In this document: positions 13,099-24,797 of the stretch, piece by piece
Layout: every line of letters starts with the position of its first letter
How positions within the stretch are numbered: the first letter of the stretch is position 1
Assembly: GCA_013397075.1 (NCBI GenBank)
Contig: VWZS01002273.1
Location: 108,967 to 172,966 of the forward strand
Reading direction: 5' to 3'
DNA length: 64,000 nt
DNA from: Rhabdornis inornatus
Taxonomy: Eukaryota > Chordata > Aves > Passeriformes > Rhabdornithidae
Notes under the pieces: model-generated
What the model was told of the DNA's origin: nothing
The model's input: only the letters and a program-made list of their open reading frames with translations
The model's database searches: none
Made by a program: the position numbers and the translations under genes

Positions 13099-13925
13099 TT
13101 GCTATTTAGCCATCATTTCAGATGGAGGATTTGAATACACCATTAACTTTTATGCTGATGATATCACTCTGGGGGATGCTGAGGACTCTCTTGAGAGATA
13201 AGAGCTTTTGCAGAGGGCTCTAGATAGATTGGAGCATTGGGCAATCATCAGTGGCATGAAATTTTACAAGTCCACTTGTAGGATTCTGTGCTTAGGACAG
13301 AGTAAGTTGGACACAAGTATGAATTGGGAGAGGAGTGGTTGAAGACCAGCCCTGCAGAACAAGATTACAGGTTGCTTGTTGGCAGCAGGCTCCCTGTGAG
13401 CCAGCAGTGTGCCTGGGCAGCCATGAGAACAAACTGCGTCCTGGGGACATCAAACACAGCACAGCCAGATGGTCAAAAGAGGTGGTGATCCTGCTCACAC
13501 GGCATTGGTGCCGCCTCACCTTGTGAGCTGAGTGCAGTGCTGGCTCCACAAACTATAAAAGATGTGAAGGTACTCAAGTGTGTCCAAAGAAGTGCAAAAA
13601 ACTGCTGACAGGACTGAAGAGCATCTTGTGAGAAGCAGATGAGGTCTTTCGTTGTGTTGAGTTTGGAGAAAAGGAGGCTGAGTTGACCTCATTGCTCTCC
13701 ACAGATTTCTGAGGAGAGTGTATGGAGAGGGAGGTACTGAGTTCTTCTCCCTGGGATCCAGGCACAGGATGCAGGGGAATGGATCAAAGCTGCATCAGGG
13801 GAGGTTTGGATCTGACATCAGGAAATATTCCTCTATGGAGAGAGTGGTCAAACAGTAGAACAGTCTTACTAGAGTGATTTATGCTCCAAGCATGTCAGTG
13901 TTTAAGAGGCATTTGGGGAATATAT
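13099..13925 (+). mobile_element. CR1 LINE fragment retaining YADD
   Basis: Forward remnant of the reverse-transcriptase catalytic and C-terminal region. The stretch NFYADDITLGDAEDSLER is readable, with YADD encoded at 13,151-13,162, followed at once by a stop codon. Next comes LLQRALDRLEHWAIISGMKF (the usual 'IQRDLDRLEKWA..N.MKFN' block). CR1-like segments continue in other frames, including one near 13,560-13,620 that resembles 'vkvlqrvqrratk'. The element fades near 13,925 before a CR1 3' terminus. Both ends are approximate. The wording differs from the 7-kb and 36-kb copies, so it is probably another subfamily. Confidence 0.85.
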
Positions 13926-14028
13926 AAATATATACAGAATAGCATTAAATTTTGGTCAGTCCTAAATTGGCCAGGCATTTAGACTGGGTTATAGTGGATA
14001 GATCCCTTACAGTGGAAATAATCTGTTA

Positions 14029-14122
14029 TTTATATCTATATAATCTATCTATGTTATCTGTATAAATAGCTATCTATAGGCATATCTATATCTACTTTTC
14101 TATCTCTGTCCCTATCTCTAGA
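14029..14122. repeat. Degenerate (ATCT)n microsatellite
   Basis: Imperfect repeats of tatcta and ctat words, similar in composition to the tract at 1,814-1,987. It starts about 100 bases after the CR1 remnant. Confidence 0.8.
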
Positions 14123-15268
14123 AATTACCATTGCTAAATTAATTTGGTTATGCTGCAGGAAAGGAAGAAAACTGTGGTGTGAATAAGAACCTCTGAGCTT
14201 AAAGCTGCAAGTAGCTTAAAGAGTAAAATAGAACTTTTTAATTTGGGACAAAGATTATTAGATTTCTCAGCATCCATTTGTGAAGGAAACTTACAAGGAA
14301 GTTGCTCATTAGAAATATGGAATATATAGTGACAAAAATATAATTTCACACTCAGTTGTTTTTGATCCACTCAAACTAATCTTCTTTTCTAACATATAAT
14401 AAAAATATATACATAGAAGAATGCTTTGTGAAAAGTGTTTTTAAAAGCTAAAATGTAATGCATAGCCAGCCCTCAAACTATTTTTTAATTTAATGACTTT
14501 TTCAAGTGCAGCTTTGAGAGGGTAATGAAAAATCAAAATTCAAAATATGTAAAATATTGTCCTCACTATGGCAGAATCTTTTAGCTTCAGAAAGGGTAGG
14601 TTTCATTAAAGCAGATTACTGGTATTTTGCAGTATTTAATTGTATCTCTTCAAAATATATGTTTAAAAAGTTGGTCAGTCTGTTTTTCTATTTTTTATCA
14701 CAGAAAGCTGGAGGATCAATTAGTCAAAAGAGCTTTTATCAATTTTCAAGAATATGTGAAGAAAAAGTTCCTTTAATGAATATTTTGCAGTGCGGTTTAA
14801 AATTGCATGAACAGATAAGAAAACAAATATTTCTAGCAGTCTCAAAACCACTTGAAACTTTTCTGCTTTTCAGAGGGCTTTTAGCTGCTACTTTTGTTGT
14901 TATTATTGTTATTAGCAAGTAGTTTGGAGGAAGTCTTTTAGCAAATGCATTTGTGCAATTATTGCCTTTTCTAAATAGATCCACATGAAACAGTATCAAT
15001 GTTTACATGTCACACTGAAAAATCTGCAAAATATCCTAACATGGGAAACAGAGCTAGTAATGCAAATATTGAGAAAGACAATAAATCTCATTTCTTGGAA
15101 AAAGAAGGATCTCTATCTTTCTCTCTTATATATTTCCTTAAAGACAAAAGAAGCTAAGAAAATATCCTTCTTTCCACCCTTCATGAAATATCAAAGGTTT
15201 TTTTGTTCATAAGTTAATAACAGTCAGGTTATTTGCTTGTCTTCTGGTTAGTTTTTCAATTTAGCTTT
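14123..15268. other. AT-rich non-coding sequence
   Basis: The only notable open frame is 14,557-14,922 (+, 121 codons). It has a hydrophobic patch but no recognisable domain. An intron-acceptor-like tract, ttttttatcacag, sits inside it near 14,703, but nothing downstream supports an exon. Confidence 0.5.
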
Positions 15269-16188
15269 AGAATCATAGAATCACAGAATATCTAAAGTTG
15301 CAAGGGGCCCATTGGGATCGTTAATTCCAACTTTGTACTGCTCACAGGACTGCCTAAAAAAAAATCCATATGACTAAAAGGACCTTTCAGAGTGTCCTTG
15401 AACTTTGACAAGTTTGGTGTAATGAACAGATCTTTGTATTCTGTTCCAGCAACCACCCAGCCTTTTACCGAAAAGCATTTTCCAAATGCCTAATTTGAAC
15501 TTCCCCTGTTCTCCTTTTGCCTGTTTCTTCGCTCCTAGGGCTGGTCACCAGAGAGAAAGAGATCACCACCTCCCCCTCTGCTGCCTGCCTTGAGGAAGGT
15601 GAAGATGGCAGTGAGGTCACCCCCCAGACTTCTCTTCCCCAGGCTGAACAAGCCAAGGGACCTCTACCATTATTCCTAACTCTTGCCTTTCACCGTCTTG
15701 GTTGCCCTCCTCTGGACACAGTCTAATAGTTTGGTGTCCTCCTCATAAAACAGCACTCAAGGTGAGGCTGCCCCAGAGCAGGGCAATCCCTTCCCTTGCC
15801 TGGCTGTGATGCTGTGCCTGATGTTCCCCAGGACAATCTTAGCCCTTCTGGCTCCCAGGGCACTGCTGACTATTGAAACTGACCCTGAGACCTCTTTCTG
15901 CAGGGCTGCTCTTCAGCCTATCCAGACCTTTCTGTAAGGTCTCTTGACCCCCAAAGGAGCCCACAGCTCCTCCTAGTTTAGTAGCATCAGCAAACTCACT
16001 GTGTATTTGATTCCTGTGTCCAGATAATTTATAAACACACTGAAGAATACTGGCCCTAAATTCAAGCCCTGGAGGACCCAGGCCACCATCCTAATATAAT
16101 TCCATTCCCTGTAATGTTTTGAGTCCAGCTTTAGCCTGGGCCCTGTGAAGGCAACAGATGTACATAAGAAGTGGGTCAGACCTTGCCA
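15269..16188 (-). mobile_element. CR1 LINE with 3' end and an internal deletion
   Basis: Begins on the + strand with agaatcatagaatcacagaat at about 15,270, the reverse complement of the CR1 terminal repeat, and continues into the CR1 3' region. Recognisable wording includes 'ccccaggctgaacaagcc' near 15,635, 'ccctcctctggacacagtctaatag' near 15,705, 'gctgtgcctgatgttccccaggac' near 15,810 and 'cagcaaactcactg' near 15,990. Near 15,917 the sequence jumps from the 'gcagggctgctcttcagcc' block to a more 5' block, skipping part of the reverse transcriptase, which I read as an internal deletion. The wording differs from the CR1 at 54.8 kb, so this is a different subfamily. Frames are broken. Confidence 0.92.
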
Positions 16189-16715
16189 TTTATCAAATTT
16201 GGAAACTTGAGAATTCAAGTTGCAGTTGAAGAAACTTTAATACAGGCAACTATAACTGTATTTCTTAACATATACCTTCTTAGATGTTTTTTGGTCACCA
16301 GCACTACCAGTAAGGTGTGAAACCTGATATCCTGAGGGTTACTGCTGTTACTTCTGCTTATAGGTGATCTCTATAGTGACTTATGGACATCAGCTAATTT
16401 CATCACTGGAAGATAACATGACACTATCAAAAAATTTGAATGTTTCCTTGGAGATAAATGGATTCTACCAAAACAATCCTGGTCAAAAACTCAAAAATTA
16501 CATGAGGTCTTGAGATAGATATGAAATGGGCACAGGTAAATACAACTTAATTTGCAAAGTCATGAACACATTTACCACTTGCTGAGTAATTAGACATAAT
16601 ATAAGCTCCCTAAGATTCTTAACAACTATTTAAAAAAAAAGTATCACTACAATATTCACTAAGTCTTATTGCTTTCATTTTTTGGGTTCTGAAGATCAGA
16701 TACATGTATTTTTCT
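16189..16715. other. AT-rich spacer
   Basis: No feature recognised. Confidence 0.5.
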
Positions 16716-16719
16716 GATT

Positions 16720-16836
16720 TTGTTTTTTTTTTTTTGCTGGCTGTTTCTTTTGGCCAAGAAATTTCCTCATCTTGCTTTGCTTTGCCTTGCCTTTCCTTGC
16801 CTCTCCTTCTTTTCCTTTCTGTTCCCTCTCCTCACA
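16720..16836. repeat. T run followed by a (CTTGC/CTTTG)n pyrimidine tract
   Basis: A run of about 13 T near 16,722 precedes ctttt, cttgc and ccttg pentamers from about 16,765 to 16,835. The strand asymmetry (almost all pyrimidine) could allow triplex structure, but nothing indicates a function. Confidence 0.8.
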
Positions 16837-18219
16837 GGCAATGAAACAGGCCTGATCTGTAACACATTTGTTTAATAGTTAAAGGGGACTGGGAAAACTT
16901 CAGTGTAGATATGTTAGATGTTACACATCTAACACATTATCATATACACATATACATATTATTAAACACATATATTGCAAGCTTTATTTTATATTTCCAT
17001 TGTTCCCCACTTAGGGATCATTTAAAAATGGACATTTTCTGTTATTTTTATGATAACCCTAGCAAACTGTTCACATTCTAAAATTTATTGCTAAACACAT
17101 TAAATAAAGTTCAATAACTGGAAGGTTATAATCTACAGGGGAGAAATGATGCACAGATAATAATGTTAAATGATTCTAATGTTATTATTTTCTTTTATGC
17201 TGTCTCATCCATCCCATTTTGGCAATACAGTAAACAAGCTGCTCTAATAGACAGGGAAAAATAAATTGTCATCAATTCAAGTGTGAACAGCTGCTTGTAG
17301 ATTTTATATGAAAAAAAAAAAGCAAAGAAAAGAAGTTCCTAGGGTCTGTTTACATCTGATGGGTTACTGAGGGAATTTGGCTTCCTGGTGGGAGTTGGGA
17401 GCTGATTCCTCTCTGGCTTATGATGCTGTGTAGGTGCTTGTCAAAGTGTACCCCAGCATTGGGGATCTGGCTTCCATGTGCTGGGATGGGCTGGGTGAGC
17501 CTCCCAATGACAGAACCAGTGCTTGAATTGAAGTCACCAACTTGAAGTTCCGTATGGTATCAGGTAATGAGTTTTAATGTAATTGTGGTACACTTGTTGC
17601 AATAGACCAAAAACTGGCCTGTAATTCAGATTTCTTCTGCTTATGTTACAATATAACTCTTGCTGCTTGTAACTGTGACAAAGTCAATGAGCAATGGCAG
17701 TACCTTATATCATGAACAACAATATAATATAAAAAAATACAGACAGAAGAAAAATTAATCCAAACCACTTTGATAAATACTGAGAAAAATTCCATATTCA
17801 ACTTATATTTTACCTTGAATATTGCTGGTTTGGGTTTTTTTTCTTTGTTAAAAAATGTTCAATATTTCTAAGGGTAGGCGATTATTTTTTTTAAGCCACA
17901 GTTCATGTTCTAATGGGAAATGTTACAAACACTGAGATTAAACTCAGACAAAAATGGCTGCTGCACACAATTATAAAATATTATCTAAGGGAGAAATTCT
18001 GAGGTACACTGCTATTCATATTGGGTGTAGAAATTTTTCTTTGAAACACTTAGTACAGCCAAAATGAAATGCATGCAGCTGGATGTTGCATACACATCTG
18101 TTAAGAAATAGTGGAGCCACACGTCTTTCCAAAAATGCCCTAAAACAAAATCAAAACAAAAAGCCTCCAAAAACCTTAGGTCAGACAGTGATTTCCACAT
18201 TTATGAGGCAAGAGAAAAT
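16837..18219. other. Mostly AT-rich sequence with a GC-richer patch
   Basis: 17,345-17,575 is GC-richer than its surroundings, with words such as gggatctggcttccatg and gggatgggctgggtg. I cannot assign it to a repeat or an exon. The rest is anonymous. Confidence 0.45.
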
Positions 18220-18266
18220 NNNNNNNNNNNNNCAGTGATTTCCACATATATGAGGCAAGAGAAAAT
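18186..18266. other. 13-base N gap flanked by a 34-base duplication
   Basis: 18,220-18,232 is N. The 34 bases before it (18,186-18,219) and after it (18,233-18,266) are the same except for one base (cacattta versus cacatata). This is the usual sign of a contig join where overlapping ends were not merged, so the true sequence probably has one copy. Confidence 0.85.
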
Positions 18267-21200
18267 GGGATTTTCTGGAGTATAGGGACCACCAAATATT
18301 GTTTTGAGATCTTTAAGCTTGGATTATCATATATCAAATAATAACGATGAAACAATTACTGTAGAGAAGAAATAGCTGTAAAATGACTGCCTTTGGATTA
18401 AATATAGAAGCAGGATAGAAGTAGGCAGTCTTTCTTCTTCACTGGCATAAATACTAGGCCATGTTTTGATCCTATCTGGCTATCTCCAAATATCAAATGA
18501 GAATGTGTCATGCTTATTTTCCCTTGTCAACTTGATATTAGAAGCAGATCCAAATTAGTTCAAGGGTTATTAAATCATCATTCAAGATTCATCTAATTAA
18601 TTATAAAATGTGTCTTTCATCCTGTCATCTCCTCTACCAGCAGACCATTGTTTGTTCTATTTTCGCAAAAAAATCTGGGATCACAAAGACAGAACTACTC
18701 CAAAAGGATTTTGATAGTTCTGTGTTGGTGAAATATGTGAGTGTAAAATAATGTGATTTTGTGTAATTTGACTACAATTTTTATCTAATATGTGTAAGTA
18801 ATGTCACCTCCTTTTGTCTGAACAATAGTTAGTGATTATTTTTCATTCTGTTTGGGAGAAAAAAAACCAAAGCAAACAACTGAGAATTATCATTGATCTC
18901 AAACCACATCTGTTACATACTGTGATGGTTACAAATTCTTTTGGTTCAGGTATTCCTTTGCCTAACAAAAACATTTCTAAAATAAAAATTCTTTAAGTGA
19001 TTTTTTTTCTTGGACAGTGCATAGAGGAATTTATCATAGTTCTTCACTTAAAAGCAGCTGTGTTAGCATCATGCATGCTAAATAAGTTTACAGTTGTGTA
19101 CTATCATAATTGGAATTTAGTAAGGTTTGAACTACCCATACTTGAATGGAGGTTTCTGAGCCTTAAGCAAAGCTTTGACAGCTCAAATGTCATAATGAAA
19201 AACTTTGAGAGCTGTGATATTTAGAGTCAAGATCTTCTGTCCCTCTGAAACCATCCATTATTTCCAACAGCACCTAGCAAGACTGCAACGTGGGTGATGG
19301 TAATGTGTCGTGTAAACTTTGCTTTGCTTGTCTTTCACAATCAGTGGGAGTCTACCATGCCAGCTAGAAACACTCAGAAGCCTAAAATCAGCCTGTTGCA
19401 GCCAACCAGTGCACAATGATGCATGGTCAGTTAAAAGCATGGTTTTCTATGTGGTGTTGATGATGACTACTGATCATAAACACAAGGCAAACAAGGGCTG
19501 GGATGCTTTTCCCTTTAATCCAAGTTGTCCCTTTGCAGTAAATATTACCCAGGGAACAGACAAGCTGGAATTACCATTTCAAAGACTCTCATGGAGACAG
19601 TAATATTTACGTCATCAAAAGTCTTCTACTCATCTTTCGAATCTCCTATAACTTGTAATTCAGGAAACCTAGAAATTAACACCTCACTGATTTGTATGTC
19701 ATGCAACCATGTATTGGAATGAATCACTGCTGCACTTGCAGTTTTCTGTTTCTTTCCATTTTCAAATTTCAGACAGAAGGAAAGACAAAAACAACTGAAA
19801 AATTTTCTTTCACAAAACTTTTTCAAATACAATTTCATAGATTGAGAGATTTGGTAGATAAAATAACAGATAATTGTGCAAAGCAGATGATGTCTTCATC
19901 TGTACAATTATTTACTGGAACTGAATGGCCTTGGAACTTTTAGGCTGTGATATCTGAACAAGGAAATAGATACATTTCCAAGTTATTTGAATACCAGGAA
20001 TTTCTCAAGCATGGGACTTCAAAACACTTCAGAAATTCAATCACAATGAAATACAGTGACATTCTGAAATTAAATATTCTCTTTTTCTTTACTGAAATGA
20101 CAGTTCTTCAGTTTTGAAAAGTACATCAATTCTGTATTGATCACAACTTTTGTTTTTTTATTACCTCATTTTGCTCTAACTCACACTTTTCTTTGACCAT
20201 TCTCTGCTGGCCATTTATAGGTGTGCTGAGTTAGATCTTTCATTCACCAAAAATTGTCTATCTGCATTTTCATGTACAGAAGCATATAGAAACTGCTTTT
20301 TAATGATATCTCTAATGTTCCCAGATAAGTAGTGTCTTCCTCACCCAAACATGCTGTTACCACTTTGCTTTGCAGAGAAAGACAGAAAGACAGAAAGAAG
20401 TCTACATCACAGATAATGACAGTCTTTCTTACTTGAAAGTTAAAAACTCGAACTTTTACTACAGTAATTCAAATGAGATACTAAGATCAGTATCAAATGA
20501 ATATATATCAATAAGATCTTGTTAAACTAAAATAAGTGTAGATTTAAATATAGTCACTTGCCTTGTGGCGAGATAATTAAGTTTCATGAACAAATATTGT
20601 CCAACAGAAAATCCAAGAGCTCAATTATATAATATTTGACTTTAAATAAATCTAGTGTTACTTGAAAAACATCCACTGCATGGAAGATGGAATTTCATCT
20701 TCCAAGTTCTCAGCTGCAACCTTAACATGTGTAACCTCATTAGCAATATTTTATATTATTTACAATTTAGCTAATTCTGTTCTCCTTTTAAATATGACTT
20801 ACTGTGAGGTTTGTAGGCAAACTTAAGAAAACTTTTATTTACATATTTAGTATTTTGGGAAGTTGCCAAGCTATCAGAAAGCTGTATTATTTCTGTATTG
20901 GAAGAAGATGAAAATGCTGAATTTCAGTTCAGTGAAATTCAGCTGAATTCCCCTAATATGATCCACTCCTTCCTGGAAGCAGGTACTCAGATACTCATTT
21001 TCTTCATATGTCAGCTAATCTCCAATAACACATAATTTCACATGATGAAACATAACTTTAACTTAATGGATTTGCAAAGAAAAGTGGATGTTAACAATTG
21101 TATTATGGGAAAAGTAGTTCTAGGAGCTTCCACCACAGACTATCATGTGATTATAATTCTTTCAGTGTACAACTCTACATAAAATATATAGTCTAACAGT

Positions 21201-23688
21201 GTTTGGAATATAAGAATATATTTTTTATTAATTCAATAAATAAGAAGAGGATTTTTAGCTTAACATATTTTGATTTCAATAAGGGGTTTGAAAGCTTCAT
21301 TATTATTGCAAATGAAAATATCTGAAAATTTGTGCTTGCTTTCAGACCTCAAGCTTTTATTTAACTACTCAAAAGAAACCTAATTGCAGAAATAATTAAT
21401 GATAATTCAGTTTTTTTGCACCATTAATTAATATCCACAAGTCTCTAAACACCATTATTTTTAACTGTTATCACAGACATGGAAAAAGTAGCTCTGTAAA
21501 GCTGAAGGAAACTGTGGTTACTGACGGCTATTGCAGTGTACTGGTATTTAGAAAATGACAACTGTAGAAATAATCTGTCTATTAATCATATGAGCAATTG
21601 TTTAGTTACTGACTGAACAAAAACAGCTAGGGCAGCACTGGAATATGATTAACTGTTATGTATATAACTGTCTATTTTAAATAAAGTGATAAATGTTGTT
21701 TTTCCCTGTTCAAAGGCAAAGCAAAGCAAAAATGCTTTACATCTACAGAAAACGGGGATGAAATGTCTAAAAAATTATTCACAATTATGTGTTTTTATAG
21801 ATCATAACTTGACTCATATATTTCTTTGCACAGGGAGGTTTGGTCATCACAAAGTCTATAAGAGCATTTTACTCTGGTAAATTGTAGCTCAAACACAACA
21901 TTGAAAAAAGTAGTGTTTTAGGGACCAGACTTCCTGCTTTTGCTTCATACACAAGATTTGTAGGGGTGTTTTGCTTTGCTTTGTTTTTCTCCGGGGGTGT
22001 ATTTCAGACCACTATATCACTAGTTTACAGGAAAAAGAAACCTTAAAATATGACATTTATAACCCTTTTGGTTTCATAAAGACAAGTCTCCTTCCCTCCA
22101 GCTCTCACACAGCATCAGTTGTGCCATCTAGTTCCCTGCCTAGTACAAATTCAAGCACTGAGACAACTCAGTTCAAAACTACCTGTAAGAGTCCTTCAAA
22201 GATTCTTTCAGCATGTGCCATTGCCATACAAGAATATGCAACACGTGCCTTTATTGCCAAGCTGTAGCAGTCTGACAGCATGACATGTTTCATTCTAACT
22301 ATTTCAGGAATGGTGAGATCAGTTTCTCCAAATAAATGTGTTAAAAATATAAAGCCATAATTTGACTCAAAAAAGATCTGGGGCCCTATAAACATGTGAA
22401 TGTGACTTTTGTTCTGACGTAACACCTTGAAAGCACCCTTTATCTTCATAGGTAGTAGTAGATGTCAAGTAGATTAATTTTCTAGTAAAAAACAAAATGA
22501 GAAGAGATAATTTTTAGCATTTCATATTCACTCCTTGCAAATAGTATTTGCCTTCCATACCACCTTGTATCACTTTAGACCCCTAGCTGGGTAAAAATCT
22601 TTAAAAACAATTAAATGAGAAGAAAAATAAAATTACAAAAAATAACGATTACAGCAAATCATTAGCAGCTTTTGTGAGCCCACATTCAATTTCTTTTTTA
22701 ATTTAATAAATTATATTTCACACAAATATGCAATTTGGCTTCACAGTTCATTGAAGTTTGATTCACATATAGGTCTTTAAACCAGGAATTTGATAAAATC
22801 CAAATAGTTCATATAGCTCCAGATGTGCCTTTCCTTACTTTTGTATTATACTGAGTGACATATAAAATGCATACACTAACAATAATGTAGAAAGTTTATT
22901 CCACTTTGTATTTTTTTTCTCCTTTAGGGAATCCAAATTGTCACCCAACTGATAAGAAACAAAACCAATTGCCAAGTATTTTTAAATATAACCCTTTTGA
23001 GGACAAAAATCTTCTGGTAATTTCTATGTGCAAATTGAACAGTCTGATTTAGCAAGAGGTTTTTTAAACAGTACAATCTTCTTTTGTCACATTGTAAAAA
23101 ACATCAAATACTATGAAATAGCTTTTTTTTTTCTTTAATGTGTTGTCAGGTATTCTTTGCTGAGTCATTCAAAACCAAGCTGTACTGTATTGACACGTAA
23201 TTTTGACTCCTTTTTAATATTATATTTTCAGCCCACACAACTGCAGAAACTTTGCAAATATTTATGAAAAATGACACTTTCATTTGCAATGGAGAATGCT
23301 AAGGAATAAGATGAGAAAAGATTCTCAAGCTTCCTCTAGAAAACTTGAGCAGTCTGATACAGCAGATCCTGAAAGGGAAGAGAGGGTCAAGACAACTTTG
23401 TGTGTGTTCATTTTCACTTCTGACACCCTAGTTTTCTCCTAGTCATTACTGTGGAAAAAGATATCAGTATGTTAACATTTAGAAGGTGGGAAAATGGTCA
23501 AATGGTATCACTGTCAAGAACAGTGTAATTAGGTTTTAGGTCAAATTTTTTCATCAAAGAGAAAATATTTCATACCAAGTCCCTGCAATGATTGACAAGA
23601 AGAAATGTATATTAGTCCTAAAGGATTCAGAGATTTAGAGAACAGACTACTAATTTTATTTCCTTAACGCGATACTGTGCTATTGTTT
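18267..23688. other. About 5.4 kb of AT-rich sequence without recognised genes
   Basis: No transposon was recognised over 5.4 kb, unusual for this window, so part of it may be old or constrained non-coding DNA. A short open frame pair at 21,971-22,449 (98 codons +, 93 codons -) lies in slightly less AT-rich sequence but resembles no protein I know. Confidence 0.45.
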
Positions 23689-23745
23689 TTTCTGTTTTGT
23701 TTTTTTTTTGTTGGTTTTTTTTTTTGGTTTTTTTTGTTATGACTG
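23689..23745. repeat. (GTTT)n/T-rich low-complexity tract
   Basis: Runs of T broken by G (gtttt and ggttt words). Similar tracts are at 24,717-24,797 and 51,288-51,395. Confidence 0.85.
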
Positions 23746-24059
23746 AATCCTTTCATAAATTTCTATTATGGAATCTCAGCTTGCATTTATAAAACCTTGT
23801 ACCTGCTTCTCAAACAAAATACTGTCTGGTCTCATGACTTATTGAAAATTATGACCTTCCCATCTAGTAAATTATTTTTTTTACAAAATTACATTATTTT
23901 CTTTCTCTTCATTCAAAACTGCATGCAAAGAAATTATGTTGTCTAAAGTGCTCACACCTGAAATTTTCTGTTTATAACTTTTATTGTTCAACGAAGCATC
24001 TGTTATGAGACAAAAATTATCTTTATTTACTCCCCCAATGGTTCATATATCCTTGGCAA
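23746..24059. other. AT-rich spacer
   Basis: Nothing recognised. Confidence 0.5.
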
Positions 24060-24320
24060 ATTCCTGCCAAAGACAGATGAAGGCACATAAAAGCTGGCGC
24101 AGCTGCTGGCAGCCGCTGTGCATAAAGCAGCAGAGCCTACGTGGGAGCACCATCAGCGTGGGGCTGAAAACAGGCAGACTGTGTGTCCTGAGGATGAAGG
24201 CATCCCTGTCTATTTCAGTAATTCTCAATAATCTACACTCTCACGTCAAGGCCTTCTCCTCTGTTGGACAGGACTGGCCTGGAAGTAAAAAGGGGCTGGG
24301 GTGGGGGGAGGGAATCAAAC
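24060..24320. other. Local GC- and CpG-richer patch, function unknown
   Basis: In strongly AT-rich surroundings, this 260-base patch holds several CpG sites within about 150 bases (ctggcgcagctg, gcagccgctgtg, gcctacgtggga, catcagcgtggg, tctcacgtcaag). Open frames exist on both strands (24,043-24,228 - and 23,984-24,325 +) without a recognisable domain. It could be a conserved non-coding element, an undetected exon, or an old repeat. Confidence 0.3.
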
Positions 24321-24716
24321 ATTAAACTACTACAAAAAAGCTTAAACAGTCTGTTCTCCACATTACACAGGCAGACAATAATGCTCAAAGCCAGTGCCAG
24401 CAAAGACATAATTTACTTTTCCTGCTTGCTGAGGGTTTAAAAATGCAATTACAGTCTCACATTGTATAGGAACGTTTATTCCTTTATGACTCTGACTATC
24501 TCTGAATCTGGAAGTTCACTTTGAGAAAATACACAAATCTCAAATCCCTGTCCTTCCATCTGCAGAATATTCAATGACATGTGGGAAAAGTAAAGATGTC
24601 ATTCCTGAGAATTGCCTTTCCTGTGACATTCATATTATCATAGTAGAAACCCAAATCTTAGAAAAGCTTTTCATGAAAATAGTGTTGCCTACAAGGCAGG
24701 CTGAAAATACTTGTTT

Positions 24717-24797
24717 ATGGGTTTTTTTGGTTTGTTGGTTTGTTTTCTTTTTCTTTTGGGTTTTGATTTTTTGGCTGTTTTTTGGTTTAGGTTTATA
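24717..24797. repeat. (GTTT)n low-complexity tract
   Basis: T-rich with interspersed G, including ggtttgttggtttg and tttttggtttagg words. Confidence 0.85.

Noticed and set aside
14557..14922. 121-codon frame with hydrophobic ends
   Set aside because: No domain, no codon pattern, AT-rich context; an internal acceptor-like site has no supporting exon structure.
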